NCBI GenBank assembly: GCA_017557785.1 | Contig: JAFYYA010000069.1 | Location: 68,288 to 111,771 of the forward strand | Source of the DNA: Salinivirgaceae bacterium | GTDB lineage: Bacteria > Bacteroidota > Bacteroidia > Bacteroidales > SZUA-534 | DNA: 43,484 nt | Direction: 5' to 3' | In this document: positions 9,030 to 17,914 of the stretch, in pieces | How the letters are laid out: every line of letters begins with the position of its first letter | Position numbering within the stretch: the stretch's first letter is position 1 | Program-made: the position numbers and the translations under genes | Notes under the pieces: generated by a model | Told to the model about the DNA's origin: nothing | What the model saw: only the letters and a program-made list of their open reading frames with translations | The model's database searches: none

Positions 9030-10862
9030 ATGAAATCAGTTGGCAAATATTTGATTTTCAGCCTTGCGGCAATGGCCACGATTGGTTGCGCCAAGATGTC
9101 GGCACCTACCGGTGGTCCGAAAGATACCGAGCCGCCAGTGCCATTACGCAGTATGCCGGTCAACTATTCTACAAATTTCAAAGGGAAAAAGTTCATTGTT
9201 GAGTTTAATGAGTTTGTCGACCTTAAAAACGTGAGCCAGGAACTGCTGGTATCGCCGCCGGTGCCCAACAAGCCGAAGGTTGTGATGCGTGGCAAGAAAA
9301 TGGTTGTCCGAATCAACAACGAACTGGCCGACAGCACCACCTACAACTTCAACTTCTTTAATTCGATTACAGACCTTAACGAAGGCAACGTGCTTGAAAA
9401 CTTCCAATTTGAGTTTTCGACAGGCCCCACCTTCGACTCAACCTACATGGGCGGAATTATTACCGACGCCTTCACCGGCAAGCCGCTGAGCGGTGTGAAC
9501 ATTATGCTTTACCGGAATTTTTCCGACTCGACGCCACGTACGCAAAAACCCGAATGTGTAGGCCGCACCAATGCCGACGGTCTGTTCATTGTGCCGAACA
9601 TGAAGCCCGAGCCTTATTACGTTTTCGCTCTGCGCGACCTGAACAACAATCTCATCTTCGACATGCCGGGCGAAGCCATCGCCTTCTGCGACAGCGCCAT
9701 ACAGCCGTCGTTTGAGCCTGAAACTATAACCGACACCATCCGACTGATTGAACGGATATCGCGAGACAGGAAAGATACTGTCTTCCGTGACTCAATACAC
9801 ACCTACACCGTGATGGTTTCGACACTCGACAACATGAGCCTGAGCCTTTTCACCGAAGAGACTCACATACAATATCTGCACGATGTTTATCGTCCCAACC
9901 GCCGGCTCATGGCCGTTGCGTTCAACGACCAGGTTGACAGCACTTTTTCCATCAGTCCGATTGTGGACACCACCTTTGCTGCCGACTGGTGCGTCTTTGA
10001 GAGCCAACTGCCAACCGACTCGGTGGTGCTCTGGATTACCGACTCGGTGCTCTACAAGCGCGACACGCTGCGAATGCAGGTGCGTTACACAATGAAGGAC
10101 TCGGCTGGTGCCGATTATCTGCAAACCGACACTCTCGAGTTCTTGTCGAAACCCAAAACGCAGACAAAGGCTGACAAGAAGAAAGGCGGCCTTCTGTCGA
10201 AACTGAAGAAAGACGAATCCACTGAGAAGAAAGAAGAGAAAAAGAAGTCGGAACTGACCATCGAGCACAACCTGAACTCACAGTTCGACCTTGTGAAACC
10301 CATCCGCCTGAAAACAAACTATCCGGTTAAGGATTTCGATGCCGCCAGCATTGCTCTCACCAAAGTCGAAGAAGGGGAAGAATCGGCTGTCAAATTCACA
10401 ATGAGCCGCACCGAAGGCAGCATGCGCAGTTTCGACATCGATTTTAAACGCGACGAAACAACACAGTACCGTCTGCTGGTTCCGGCTGGCGCACTCACCG
10501 ACGTCTATGGCAACATCAACGACACTCTCAAGCAGGATTTCAAAACTCAGATTCGCGACTACTACAGCACGGTTGTGCTGAACGTTGAAAACGTACCGTG
10601 CAGCAATGCCATTGTGCAACTGCTCGACACCAAAGAGAAGGTGCTCAAAGAGTACACCATCAGCAGCGACACCACGCTAACCATCGACTATCTGGAACCC
10701 GGCTCGTACCTTTGCAAAATGATTTGCGACGACAACCGCAACGGCAAGTGGGATACGGGTAATTTCAACTTACGCCGCCAACCCGAACGGGTTTTCTATT
10801 TCGGTCAGAAAATCGAGACCAAATCAAGTTGGGACATCGAATACACCTGGAAAGTTGAGTAA
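9030..10862 (+). CDS. Ig-like domain lipoprotein (Bacteroidota 'PTGGPKD' type)
   Basis: The protein is 610 residues with a lipoprotein signal peptide (lipobox TIGC, Cys20) followed by AKMSAPTGGPKDTEPP. This signature is shared by a common Bacteroidota lipoprotein family that starts with an SbsA/Big-type Ig-like domain (about 35-135, here IVEFNEFVDL...ADSTTYNFNF). A second beta segment (about 140-230) resembles a carboxypeptidase-regulatory/CNA-B fold (FTGKPLSGVNIMLY...ADGLFIVPNMKPEPYYVFALRDLNNNLIFD). Residues about 375-410 form a Lys-rich charged linker. The C-terminal part ends with another DDNRNGKWDTGNF motif. No catalytic motif is seen; the role in the envelope is unknown. It overlaps the next gene by one base (TAATG), indicating translational coupling. 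Confidence 0.85.
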   Translation: MKSVGKYLIFSLAAMATIGCAKMSAPTGGPKDTEPPVPLRSMPVNYSTNFKGKKFIVEFNEFVDLKNVSQELLVSPPVPNKPKVVMRGKKMVVRINNELADSTTYNFNFFNSITDLNEGNVLENFQFEFSTGPTFDSTYMGGIITDAFTGKPLSGVNIMLYRNFSDSTPRTQKPECVGRTNADGLFIVPNMKPEPYYVFALRDLNNNLIFDMPGEAIAFCDSAIQPSFEPETITDTIRLIERISRDRKDTVFRDSIHTYTVMVSTLDNMSLSLFTEETHIQYLHDVYRPNRRLMAVAFNDQVDSTFSISPIVDTTFAADWCVFESQLPTDSVVLWITDSVLYKRDTLRMQVRYTMKDSAGADYLQTDTLEFLSKPKTQTKADKKKGGLLSKLKKDESTEKKEEKKKSELTIEHNLNSQFDLVKPIRLKTNYPVKDFDAASIALTKVEEGEESAVKFTMSRTEGSMRSFDIDFKRDETTQYRLLVPAGALTDVYGNINDTLKQDFKTQIRDYYSTVVLNVENVPCSNAIVQLLDTKEKVLKEYTISSDTTLTIDYLEPGSYLCKMICDDNRNGKWDTGNFNLRRQPERVFYFGQKIETKSSWDIEYTWKVE

Positions 10863-11680
10863 TGCGCCGGGCGGTTGCCATATTACTTTTTCTGTGCATG
10901 TGGGTTACCGGACACTCGCAGCCTACCTATACGTTCGGCAAGTTCGTTGCTGGCGAACGCTTTAAACTCGACATCTACTACAACTGGCAGTTCATTTGGC
11001 TCAACGCCGGATGGGTGACCTTCGAAATCCGCGATACAACTTGGAACGGCCAACCACTCTACCACCTTTTGAGCGAAGGCGCCACAAATCCGGGCTACGA
11101 TTGGTTCTACAAGGTCCGCGACCGCTACGAAGCCATCGTCGAACCAAAGACATACACCCCGCACTGGTTCAGATGCAACACTTTGGAAGGCAGTTTTTGG
11201 GACCGCGAAGAAGTCAATTTCAACTACGCCGACAGCATTGCCATTGTGGCAACCGAGAACGCCAAACGGGCTTTCAAAATCGATACACTGAAAGTAACGC
11301 CGTCGATAACCGATTTGATTTCAGCCATATACATCTGCCGTTCGATTGATTTTACAAAAATCGTCTATGGACAGAAAGTGCCCGTGCCGGTGATTGTCGG
11401 CAACAAAATCTACAACCTGCACTTCCGCTATATGGGCATCGAGCCTGTCACCACCCGCAGCGGCGACACTTACCAATGCCGCAAGTTTAAGGTGATGATG
11501 GTTGACGGAACCATCTTCAGCGGCGGCGAAGACCTTACCGCATGGATAACCGACGACCCCAACTGCGCGCCAATAATGATGGAAGCAAAGATTGCCGTCG
11601 GCTCGGTGAAGGCTTTTCTGGTGGAAATGCGCGGCAACCGCTGGCCGCTTAAAAAGGTGGAAACAAACAAAAAAGAGTAA
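10862..11680 (+). CDS. DUF3108 domain-containing exported protein
   Basis: The protein is 272 residues with an N-terminal signal peptide (about 1-19, ending TGHSQ). The body fits DUF3108: an early segment FVAGERFKLDIYYNWQFIWLNAGWVTFEI, the aromatic-rich middle, and a late DDPNCAPIMMEAKIAVGSVKAFLVEM strand pattern typical of 'D..r.lP.......GsV...L'. Family function is not established; the fold resembles a beta-rich periplasmic barrel. The start ATG overlaps the stop of the Ig-like lipoprotein gene, so the two are almost certainly co-translated. The stop codon lies inside the left arm of a strong hairpin terminator. Confidence 0.85.
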   Translation: MRRAVAILLFLCMWVTGHSQPTYTFGKFVAGERFKLDIYYNWQFIWLNAGWVTFEIRDTTWNGQPLYHLLSEGATNPGYDWFYKVRDRYEAIVEPKTYTPHWFRCNTLEGSFWDREEVNFNYADSIAIVATENAKRAFKIDTLKVTPSITDLISAIYICRSIDFTKIVYGQKVPVPVIVGNKIYNLHFRYMGIEPVTTRSGDTYQCRKFKVMMVDGTIFSGGEDLTAWITDDPNCAPIMMEAKIAVGSVKAFLVEMRGNRWPLKKVETNKKE

Positions 11681-11704
11681 AGGCAAAACCCGCCTTTACT
11701 CTTT
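11672..11704. terminator. Bidirectional terminator between convergent DUF3108 and TolC genes
   Basis: A 13-bp perfect inverted repeat (AAAGAGTAAAGGC at 11672-11684, GCCTTTACTCTTT at 11692-11704) with a 7-nt loop lies between the convergent genes. The A-tract on the left and T-tract on the right allow it to act from both sides. The DUF3108 stop codon (11678-11680) is within the left arm. Confidence 0.85.
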
Positions 11705-11732
11705 ATTCTTTCTACCTAAACAAAACTACTGC

Positions 11733-13055
11733 CTAAATCTTCAATTCCCTTCCGTAGTAGAAATCCAGAATCTTCATTCGGAACAGATACTCATATTTTG
11801 CCTGGATGAAGGTTGACTGCGCCTGTGCAAGGCGGTTTTTGGCTTCGTTAAACTCGAGCGGCGTAACAATTCCCAAATCGAATTTTTCTTTCACGTAGCG
11901 GAACGATTCATCGGCGCTGCTCACGGCTTTCTGACTCGACTCGTAGCGTTTCAAGGCGGCCTGTGCGTTTACATACACCTGCTGAATCTCTTTCAACAAT
12001 GTGTTTTTGGCCTGTTGCAGTTCGAGTTGTGAGTTCTGATAGTTCAACTTGCTGTTTTTCACGCTTGTGCGAGTTTGCCAACCATTGAAAATGGGGATGT
12101 TCAAAGACAAGCCGATGCTCTTGCTAGCGTGCAGGTCTAACTGGTCGCTAACTGACTGGTTGGGCATTCCCGACATTTTGTAGTAACTGTTGCTGTAGCC
12201 CGCGCTGGCGCTCAACGACGGGTACTGCTGTGCCCGTGCCACGGCAATCTGGCGATCGGCGCTCTCAACGGCCAACTCGCGGCTTTTAATCTCCGGACGC
12301 TCCTCAACGGCACGCTCATAAACCGTGTCAACCGAAAGCAGTGTGGCCGCCACCTGGTCGAAATCGATGTTCGGCACTACAATATCAAAATTCTCATTCA
12401 CGGGCAGTTCCAGCAGTTGCTGAAGAGTGATTTTCGAAATCAGCAGCGAGTTCTCGCGGTTGGTTACATCAAGTTCCTCCTGCGCCGCCTGCGACTCCGT
12501 CTCAAGCAGTTTGCCAGCGGCCAGTTTACCTGCCTCAATCTGCTGGCGGTTGGTCTCAATCTGCTCCTGCGTCAGTTGCAGTTGCTCCTGCGCCGTGGCC
12601 AGCAACTCCTTGTTCAGCAGCACGTCAAGGTAGGCCGATGTGATGTTCAGCGACATATTGTTCTTGGCCTGCTCCAGATTCTGCAGCGCCGCCTCGTAGT
12701 TAAGTTTGCTGACTTTTATCTGGTTGTATTTCGACAAGCCGTTGAACAGCGTCACGCTGGCCGATATGTGGCCCGACGTTGTCGATGAGTTGTTGTTGAC
12801 GAAGGTGTTGTCTTCGCCCGTCGACTGGCCGAACGAGTACGACTGGCTCAACCCCGCGTTCACACTTGGCAGCACGCTCAAGCGCGACTGCTCGTGCGAG
12901 TTTTTCTGCTGCTCAACGCTCAACTGCTGCTGCTTAATGGTTATGTTGTTGTCGATGGCGTAACTGATGCAGCGTTCCAGCGTCCATTCGTCCTGCGCAG
13001 TGGCCACATTCGCCACCAGCACAGCCGCCACTGCCAATATTGATGTTTTTTTCAT
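11733..13055 (-). CDS. TolC-family outer membrane channel protein
   Basis: The protein is 440 residues, an outer-membrane efflux protein forming the exit duct of a tripartite exporter. A signal peptide MKKTSILAVAAVLVANVATAQ is visible, which is why ATG 13055 was chosen over an in-frame ATG 12 codons upstream. The body shows two homologous halves of long heptad-rich helices, as in TolC: LERCISYAIDNNITIKQQ at the start of the first, the ERPEIKSRELAVESADRQIAVARAQQYPSLSASAGY stretch at the centre and LNIPIFNGWQTRTSVK in the second. It is the last gene of a five-gene minus-strand operon (ATPase, two permeases, adaptor, TolC), 113 nt after the adaptor. Substrate is unknown. Confidence 0.93.
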   Translation of the reverse strand: MKKTSILAVAAVLVANVATAQDEWTLERCISYAIDNNITIKQQQLSVEQQKNSHEQSRLSVLPSVNAGLSQSYSFGQSTGEDNTFVNNNSSTTSGHISASVTLFNGLSKYNQIKVSKLNYEAALQNLEQAKNNMSLNITSAYLDVLLNKELLATAQEQLQLTQEQIETNRQQIEAGKLAAGKLLETESQAAQEELDVTNRENSLLISKITLQQLLELPVNENFDIVVPNIDFDQVAATLLSVDTVYERAVEERPEIKSRELAVESADRQIAVARAQQYPSLSASAGYSNSYYKMSGMPNQSVSDQLDLHASKSIGLSLNIPIFNGWQTRTSVKNSKLNYQNSQLELQQAKNTLLKEIQQVYVNAQAALKRYESSQKAVSSADESFRYVKEKFDLGIVTPLEFNEAKNRLAQAQSTFIQAKYEYLFRMKILDFYYGRELKI

Positions 13056-13096
13056 TTCTGATTTTTGATTTATGATTGATGAATCGGTCAATCGGT

Positions 13097-13114
13097 GTCC
13101 CGATAACTATCGGG
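13097..13114. repeat. Short palindrome, copy 1 (TCCCGATA-AC-TATCGGGA)
   Basis: Two 8-bp arms are separated by 2 nt. A near-identical copy with GC at the centre lies at 40539-40556. It is in the spacer between the adaptor and TolC genes, among A/T-rich imperfect repeats (ATCGGTCAATCGG, CCGATTATCCAGTTATCCGA). Confidence 0.8.
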
Positions 13115-13168
13115 ATGGTGAATCGAGCATTCGATTAGCCGATTATCCAGTTATCCGATTCAACATTA

Positions 13169-14272
13169 TCAATTGATTACTGCATTTCCCTTCAACTTGT
13201 CTTCCCAGTCAAGACCGTTCTTAATCTCGATGTTGATGCCGTCCGACAGGCCAATGTCCACACTGCGGCGCTCAAAGCGCTGTTCTGCTTCGGTTGAGTC
13301 GCTCACCAGAATGTTCACAAACGAACTGTCGTTCTCGAAGAAGAGTAAGCCCTCCGAGATGGCCATTACACTGTCGTGGCGCTCCAGAATGATGTCGGCG
13401 TTGGCGCTGTAGCCCGAGCGGATGAATTGGTCTTCCTTCAGTTTGACTTTCGCCTTAATCTCAAACTGCACGGCGCCGTTCTCCTCAACACCCTTCGGCG
13501 AGATGTACTCCAGAGTGGCGTCGAAATGCGTGTCGACAATGGCGCCAACGGTCAGGTCAAGATTCATGCCCTCATGGATTTTACCAACCTCACTCTCGTC
13601 AATCTTGCCCTTGAAAATCATATCGCTCATATCGGCCACCACGGCAATGGTGGTACCGTCGTTGAAGGTGTTCGACTGCGTCACGCTGTTGCCCTCGCGA
13701 ATGGGCACGTCGATAATCATTCCGTTGATGGTTGAGCGGATGAGCGTGTTGGTGGTGTTCTGCGCCTTCTTGCTCACACCGTCTTTGATGATTTCAAGAT
13801 TGCTTTGAGCGTTGTTGTAGTTTTCTACTGCCTGATTGTAAGCCAGTTCCGATTGCTGAAAATCGCTTTCAGAAATAACCTTGCGCTCAAAGAGTTGCTT
13901 CTGGCGGTTATAGTTGATGGTCTCGTTGTCGAGATTCATTTTCTGCATTTTCACTTGCGATTCGGCCGAGTTAAGCGATTGAACGTCAGGAATAATCTTC
14001 ACTTTGGCAATCACCTCGCCCTCCTTCACCATTGAGCCAGCCTCAAGGTAGATTTCCTGCACAATGCCCGAAACCTGCGGCTTGATTTGAATCTCCTTAC
14101 GCGGCACAATCGAGCCCGTCGCCATTGTTTTGTTGATGATGTTGGTTTTCTGCGGCTTCTCGATGTTGTAAACCACAGGCGCCTTCTTGTTTTTGTTGGC
14201 CAGGAACACAATGGTCCCGATGAAAAGCACAATCACAAAAACCAAAGCCAGAATCTTAAAAAACTTTTTCAT
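13169..14272 (-). CDS. HlyD/MacA-like periplasmic adaptor of an efflux system
   Basis: The protein is 367 residues. An N-terminal transmembrane anchor (about 5-25) is followed by a membrane-fusion architecture: barrel-sandwich start (TMATGSIVPRKEIQIKPQVSGIVQEIYLEAGSMVKEGEVIAKV), a long alpha-helical hairpin (about 95-165) with many Gln/Asn, a second half-motif (RSTINGMIIDVPIREGNSV) and a beta-barrel with the GYSANADIIL stretch. Length and order fit MacA-like adaptors that couple MacB-type permeases to TolC. It lies between the second permease gene (144 nt upstream) and the TolC gene. The upstream spacer contains low-complexity repeats. Confidence 0.93.
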   Translation of the reverse strand: MKKFFKILALVFVIVLFIGTIVFLANKNKKAPVVYNIEKPQKTNIINKTMATGSIVPRKEIQIKPQVSGIVQEIYLEAGSMVKEGEVIAKVKIIPDVQSLNSAESQVKMQKMNLDNETINYNRQKQLFERKVISESDFQQSELAYNQAVENYNNAQSNLEIIKDGVSKKAQNTTNTLIRSTINGMIIDVPIREGNSVTQSNTFNDGTTIAVVADMSDMIFKGKIDESEVGKIHEGMNLDLTVGAIVDTHFDATLEYISPKGVEENGAVQFEIKAKVKLKEDQFIRSGYSANADIILERHDSVMAISEGLLFFENDSSFVNILVSDSTEAEQRFERRSVDIGLSDGINIEIKNGLDWEDKLKGNAVIN

Positions 14273-14345
14273 TTTTCTATAATTATTAATTGTTAATTAT
14301 TCATTATTAAAGACTTCAGACTACGGTCAACTGACCACAGAAACT

Positions 14346-14410
14346 TTGTCCACTTATACTCATTACTCCTTACTCATTACACTTTACTCTTTACTCCTTA
14401 TACTTTACAC
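14346..14410. repeat. Low-complexity CTTTACTCCTTA repeat in an intercistronic spacer
   Basis: Imperfect repeats of TACTCATTACTCC, TTTACTC and CCTTATACTTTACAC occur here. The last 22 nt (14389-14410) are the exact reverse complement of part of the 21-bp tandem repeat at 33077-33181, so the two spacers belong to one family of low-complexity sequence. Confidence 0.75.
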
Positions 14411-14416
14411 AAACAC

Positions 14417-15658
14417 TTACTCCTCCCTAATCGCGTCAATCGGTTTGATTTTTACTGCTCTTAAAGCAGGTAGCAAACCAGCGGCAGCACCGGCTACAAT
14501 CAGGATGGCAAGGCAGATAAGGCCCACGCCAAGATTGATGCCGGGGTTAAGGAAGATACTGTCGCTGCTAGCCAGAACCATGCCCAGGCCCTCGTTGATG
14601 AGCACGCCAAGCACAAGCCCCAGATATCCGGCCACGACCGTAATCATCACAGCCTCAGTCATAATCTGGCGGATGATGCTGGCCGGTGTGGCTCCTATGG
14701 CGCGCTTGATGCCTATCTCCTGCGTGCGTTCCTTCACAATCACCAGCATAATGTTGCTGATGCCGATGATGCCCGCCAGCAGAGTGCCAAGGCCTACGAG
14801 CCAGATGAGCACATCTATACCCGTAAACAAATTGCTAATCTGCGCAAACTGCTTGGCAAGATTGACGTGCTGCAATGCCTCGTTGTCGTCAGGCGACACG
14901 TCGCGGTGGCGGCTGCGGATGAAGCGCATAACTTCATCCTCAACATCGCCGATATTGCGGTCGGCTGGTGCGCCAATAATAAGGTCGCCAACTCTGTCAC
15001 CAATATTGTAGGTCTGCTGCATAGTGCTGAAAGGCAGACGGACAGCCCGTTGCGGATCAATATCGATGCCTATGCCTTTGCCGCCGTAAGCACCCACAAC
15101 CTTGTAGTAGACACCCGACAGACAGATATTCTTGCCAATAGGATCTTCACCGTTCGGGAACAAATCCTCACGCACACGCGGTCCGATGACGCATACTTTG
15201 CGCCGCTCGCGAATGTCCATTTCGTTGATATATCGGCCGCACTCCATCTTCAGATACTCTACCTTGGTAGTCACCGGCAACTCTCCCACCACCATACAAT
15301 CCGATGTGCGCAAGTTGTAGGTGGCACCGCTGCCTCTCCAACTGGTAATGCGCGGGACAACGTAAAGGTAGGGATACTGCTTGTTGAGAGCCTCAATGTC
15401 GCTGTTCTTGAAATCCCAGTAACGGTTGCGCTGAAAGCCGCCGTATGGAATCGATGTGCGGCTTGTCCACATTATTGTTGTGTTTTTGGCCACATTGCTG
15501 TATTGAATCTCAACGCCGTTCCGCAAGCCGTTGCCTGCTCCGTAGAGCGTTATCAGCATAAACAGTCCCCAGAACACACCGAAAGCCGTTAGTATGGACC
15601 GCGTCTTGTTCTTGACGATGGCCTGCCAAATCTCCTTATATAATTCTCTGTCGAACAT
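14417..15658 (-). CDS. MacB-like ABC transporter permease (second)
   Basis: The protein is 413 residues. ATG 15658 (MFDRELYKEIWQAI) was chosen because the family begins shortly before the first membrane helix and because the neighbouring permease starts the same way. Visible: N-terminal TM with the KNKTRSILTAFGVFWGLFMLI motif, a MacB periplasmic core domain (about 45-270), then three C-terminal TM segments of the FtsX type (about 290-310, 335-365, 375-400), with the conserved VKERTQEIGIKRAIGAT loop and PALRAVKIKPIDAIR end. It resembles the adjacent permease throughout, suggesting an ancient duplication and a heterodimeric exporter. It probably pairs with the ATPase encoded at 17059-17763. Confidence 0.93.
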   Translation of the reverse strand: MFDRELYKEIWQAIVKNKTRSILTAFGVFWGLFMLITLYGAGNGLRNGVEIQYSNVAKNTTIMWTSRTSIPYGGFQRNRYWDFKNSDIEALNKQYPYLYVVPRITSWRGSGATYNLRTSDCMVVGELPVTTKVEYLKMECGRYINEMDIRERRKVCVIGPRVREDLFPNGEDPIGKNICLSGVYYKVVGAYGGKGIGIDIDPQRAVRLPFSTMQQTYNIGDRVGDLIIGAPADRNIGDVEDEVMRFIRSRHRDVSPDDNEALQHVNLAKQFAQISNLFTGIDVLIWLVGLGTLLAGIIGISNIMLVIVKERTQEIGIKRAIGATPASIIRQIMTEAVMITVVAGYLGLVLGVLINEGLGMVLASSDSIFLNPGINLGVGLICLAILIVAGAAAGLLPALRAVKIKPIDAIREE

Positions 15659-15805
15659 TTTCTCTTTTTTTGACTTCAGACAACTGACTTTAGACAACAG
15701 TCGATGTCTTCATTTTTCATTTCTAAACTTCTTAACCTCTCAACTTCTCAACACCTGTTTCATTGTTAATTATTAATTGTTCATTGTCAACTATCCATTG
15801 TCCAT

Positions 15806-17071
15806 TTACTCATACCTCAACGCCTCAATCGGCTTAATGCGTGCCGCTTTCAAGGCGGGAATCAGACCCGCGATGGCGCCACACACCACAAGCAGCACAG
15901 TGGCACCGATAGCGATGCCAAGGTCGGCATTCGGATTCAGAAACATATTCATATCGCCGCCAGCATCGGTCGTTATTGGGCGGTTGGCAATAATCGTGTC
16001 GTTGATGTAGTCGACCACCTCCATCACGGCCACGCCAAACACCATTCCGAAGTAACCGGCAATCATTGTTATGGTTACCGCCTCCGACAGCACCAGGCTG
16101 ACAACCGAACTCGGCCGCGCGCCAAGAGCCTTGCGCACGCCAATCTCGCGGGTACGCTCCTTCACCACAATCATCATAATGTTGCTCACGCCCACAATAC
16201 CCGAAATCAAGGTGCCGATGCCAATCATCCAAATGAATATGCTGATGCCGTTGAACAGTTTCAGTGTTTGCTCATACTCCTCAAGATCATCGCTAATCCA
16301 AACGGCTCTGGTATCGTCGGGATTGAACTTGTGCAGCGCGGCCAACTTCTTGCGAATCTCACCTTTAACTGCCTGGCTCTCATCAACGCCAAATTCGGGT
16401 GCGGTGGTGAGTTGGTAGTACGACACTCGGTCTTTTCCACCTTGCAACGTCTGCGCTGTGCTGTAAGGCATATAAATATAGCGGTTGTCCCATTCGGCAT
16501 CCTTGTAAACACCCACCACGCGAAACATTAAGTTATTGATTTTCACGTACTCGCCAATTGGGTCGGTATCGGGGAAGACGGTTTTCACCACTTCGCTGCC
16601 AATGGTTACCACCTTGCGTTTCAGGCGAATGTCGGTATCGCTGATGAATCGGCCCTTTTCGATTTTCAAATTTTCACTTACCATAATGTCTGGATAGACG
16701 CCACGCGACTGGAAACTGCCATAGTTGGCCCCGTGCGATACGCTCGAACTCCACAATTGCAGCACAGGCGTCATTGTGGCCAGCCCGTCTTGATTATCAA
16801 GCATTTTGGTGTCGCGGCTGTCGAACTCAATGCGGCGGTTTTTTCCGTAGCCGTTGTACTCCATGCTTGTCCATTGCGGATAAACCATCACAAGGTTTGT
16901 GGCGTCTCTCTCAAAGTTCAGCATAATGGCATTCTTCAAGCCATTGCCCGAGCCCAGAAGCACAATTAGAATGAAGATGCCCCAGGCCACGCTGAAAGCC
17001 GTCAAGACGGTGCGCAGTTTGTTCTTGCGCATAGTCGAAAAAATCTCCTGCCATTTGTCTAAATCAAACAT
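15806..17071 (-). CDS. MacB-like ABC transporter permease (first)
   Basis: The protein is 421 residues with the same plan as its neighbour: first TM in RKNKLRTVLTAFSVAWGIFILIVLL, a periplasmic MacB core, and three C-terminal TM helices with VKERTREIGVRKALGARPSSV between the first two. The ending PALKAARIKPIEALRYE is typical. The start ATG (17071) overlaps the end of the ATPase gene by 13 bp, indicating tight coupling. Unlike E. coli MacB, the ATPase is on a separate polypeptide, as in LolCDE/FtsEX-type systems. The substrate is unknown; such systems export antimicrobials, peptides, lipids or other envelope compounds. Confidence 0.93.
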   Translation of the reverse strand: MFDLDKWQEIFSTMRKNKLRTVLTAFSVAWGIFILIVLLGSGNGLKNAIMLNFERDATNLVMVYPQWTSMEYNGYGKNRRIEFDSRDTKMLDNQDGLATMTPVLQLWSSSVSHGANYGSFQSRGVYPDIMVSENLKIEKGRFISDTDIRLKRKVVTIGSEVVKTVFPDTDPIGEYVKINNLMFRVVGVYKDAEWDNRYIYMPYSTAQTLQGGKDRVSYYQLTTAPEFGVDESQAVKGEIRKKLAALHKFNPDDTRAVWISDDLEEYEQTLKLFNGISIFIWMIGIGTLISGIVGVSNIMMIVVKERTREIGVRKALGARPSSVVSLVLSEAVTITMIAGYFGMVFGVAVMEVVDYINDTIIANRPITTDAGGDMNMFLNPNADLGIAIGATVLLVVCGAIAGLIPALKAARIKPIEALRYE

Positions 17072-17763
17072 TCTCTGGCGATTTTTATCTTGTTTGGGGT
17101 ATCAGATTCAATCACTCCATCTTTCAGAAAGACAGTGCGATTGGTCATATCGGCAATGTCGCGTTCGTGGGTCACGATGATGATGGTCTTGCCCTCGCGG
17201 TTCACCTCTTGCAGAAGGTCCATTACCTCGTACGAAGTCTTTGTGTCGAGAGCGCCCGTAGGCTCATCGGCCAGAATCACCTTCGGATTTGCGATGAGCG
17301 CCCGCGCAATGGCAATGCGCTGCTTCTGTCCGCCCGAGAGTTCGTTGGGCATGTGCTCGGCATGAGTGGCCAACCCAACACGCTCCAGATATTCATAAGC
17401 AATCTGGTTGCGTTTTTTGCGGTTAACACCTTGATAATAAAGCGGAAGCGCCACGTTCTCAAGCGCATTTTTGAAAGTTATCAGATTGAACTGCTGGAAG
17501 ACAAAACCCAGCATATGGTTGCGGAAGGCGGCGGCGCGTTTCTCGCTCATATTGCGCACCAGTTCGCCGTTTAGGTGGTAAGTGCCCTCGTCGTAGTTAT
17601 CAAGGATTCCCAAAATGTTGAGCAGCGTTGATTTTCCGCTGCCCGAACTGCCCATAATCGACACCAGTTCGCCCTCGCTGATGCTCAGGTTGATGCCCTT
17701 GAGCACGTGCAGCGGCTCGCCTCCGGTGAAGTACGACTTATGCAGATTTTCAATTTCAATCAT
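17059..17763 (-). CDS. ABC transporter ATP-binding protein (MacB/LolD type)
   Basis: The protein is 234 residues. ATG 17763 (MIEIENLHKSY) was chosen; an in-frame ATG at 17853 would add 30 residues with no family likeness. Walker A GSSGSGKS (38-45), Q-loop FVFQQFNL, signature LSGGQKQRIAIARAL, Walker B VILADEPTGALD and the H-loop VTHE are all intact. It belongs to the MacB/LolD/FtsE subfamily by its FKNALENVALPLYYQG segment. It is first in the operon and should energise the two downstream permeases. A candidate -7 box lies about 98 nt upstream. Confidence 0.95.
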   Translation of the reverse strand: MIEIENLHKSYFTGGEPLHVLKGINLSISEGELVSIMGSSGSGKSTLLNILGILDNYDEGTYHLNGELVRNMSEKRAAAFRNHMLGFVFQQFNLITFKNALENVALPLYYQGVNRKKRNQIAYEYLERVGLATHAEHMPNELSGGQKQRIAIARALIANPKVILADEPTGALDTKTSYEVMDLLQEVNREGKTIIIVTHERDIADMTNRTVFLKDGVIESDTPNKIKIARECLI

Positions 17764-17860
17764 CGTTTTTTTCGATTTTACACAATATATAGACTGCAAA
17801 AACCGAGCAATGTTACATGAAAATGAAAATTTTTTTGGTGGAAAAATCGACATCCTCAGC

Positions 17861-17868
17861 CAAAAGTA
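17861..17868 (-). promoter_or_regulatory. Candidate -7 box of the efflux operon
   Basis: Minus-strand TACTTTTG matches TAnnTTTG and lies between the unknown exported gene and the ATPase gene, implying a leader of about 90 nt. No TTTG at the -33 spacing. Confidence 0.5.
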
Positions 17869-17914
17869 AAGAGAAAGTACTTGTCCGTTTTCTTTTCTCT
17901 CTACACGAAAAAAC

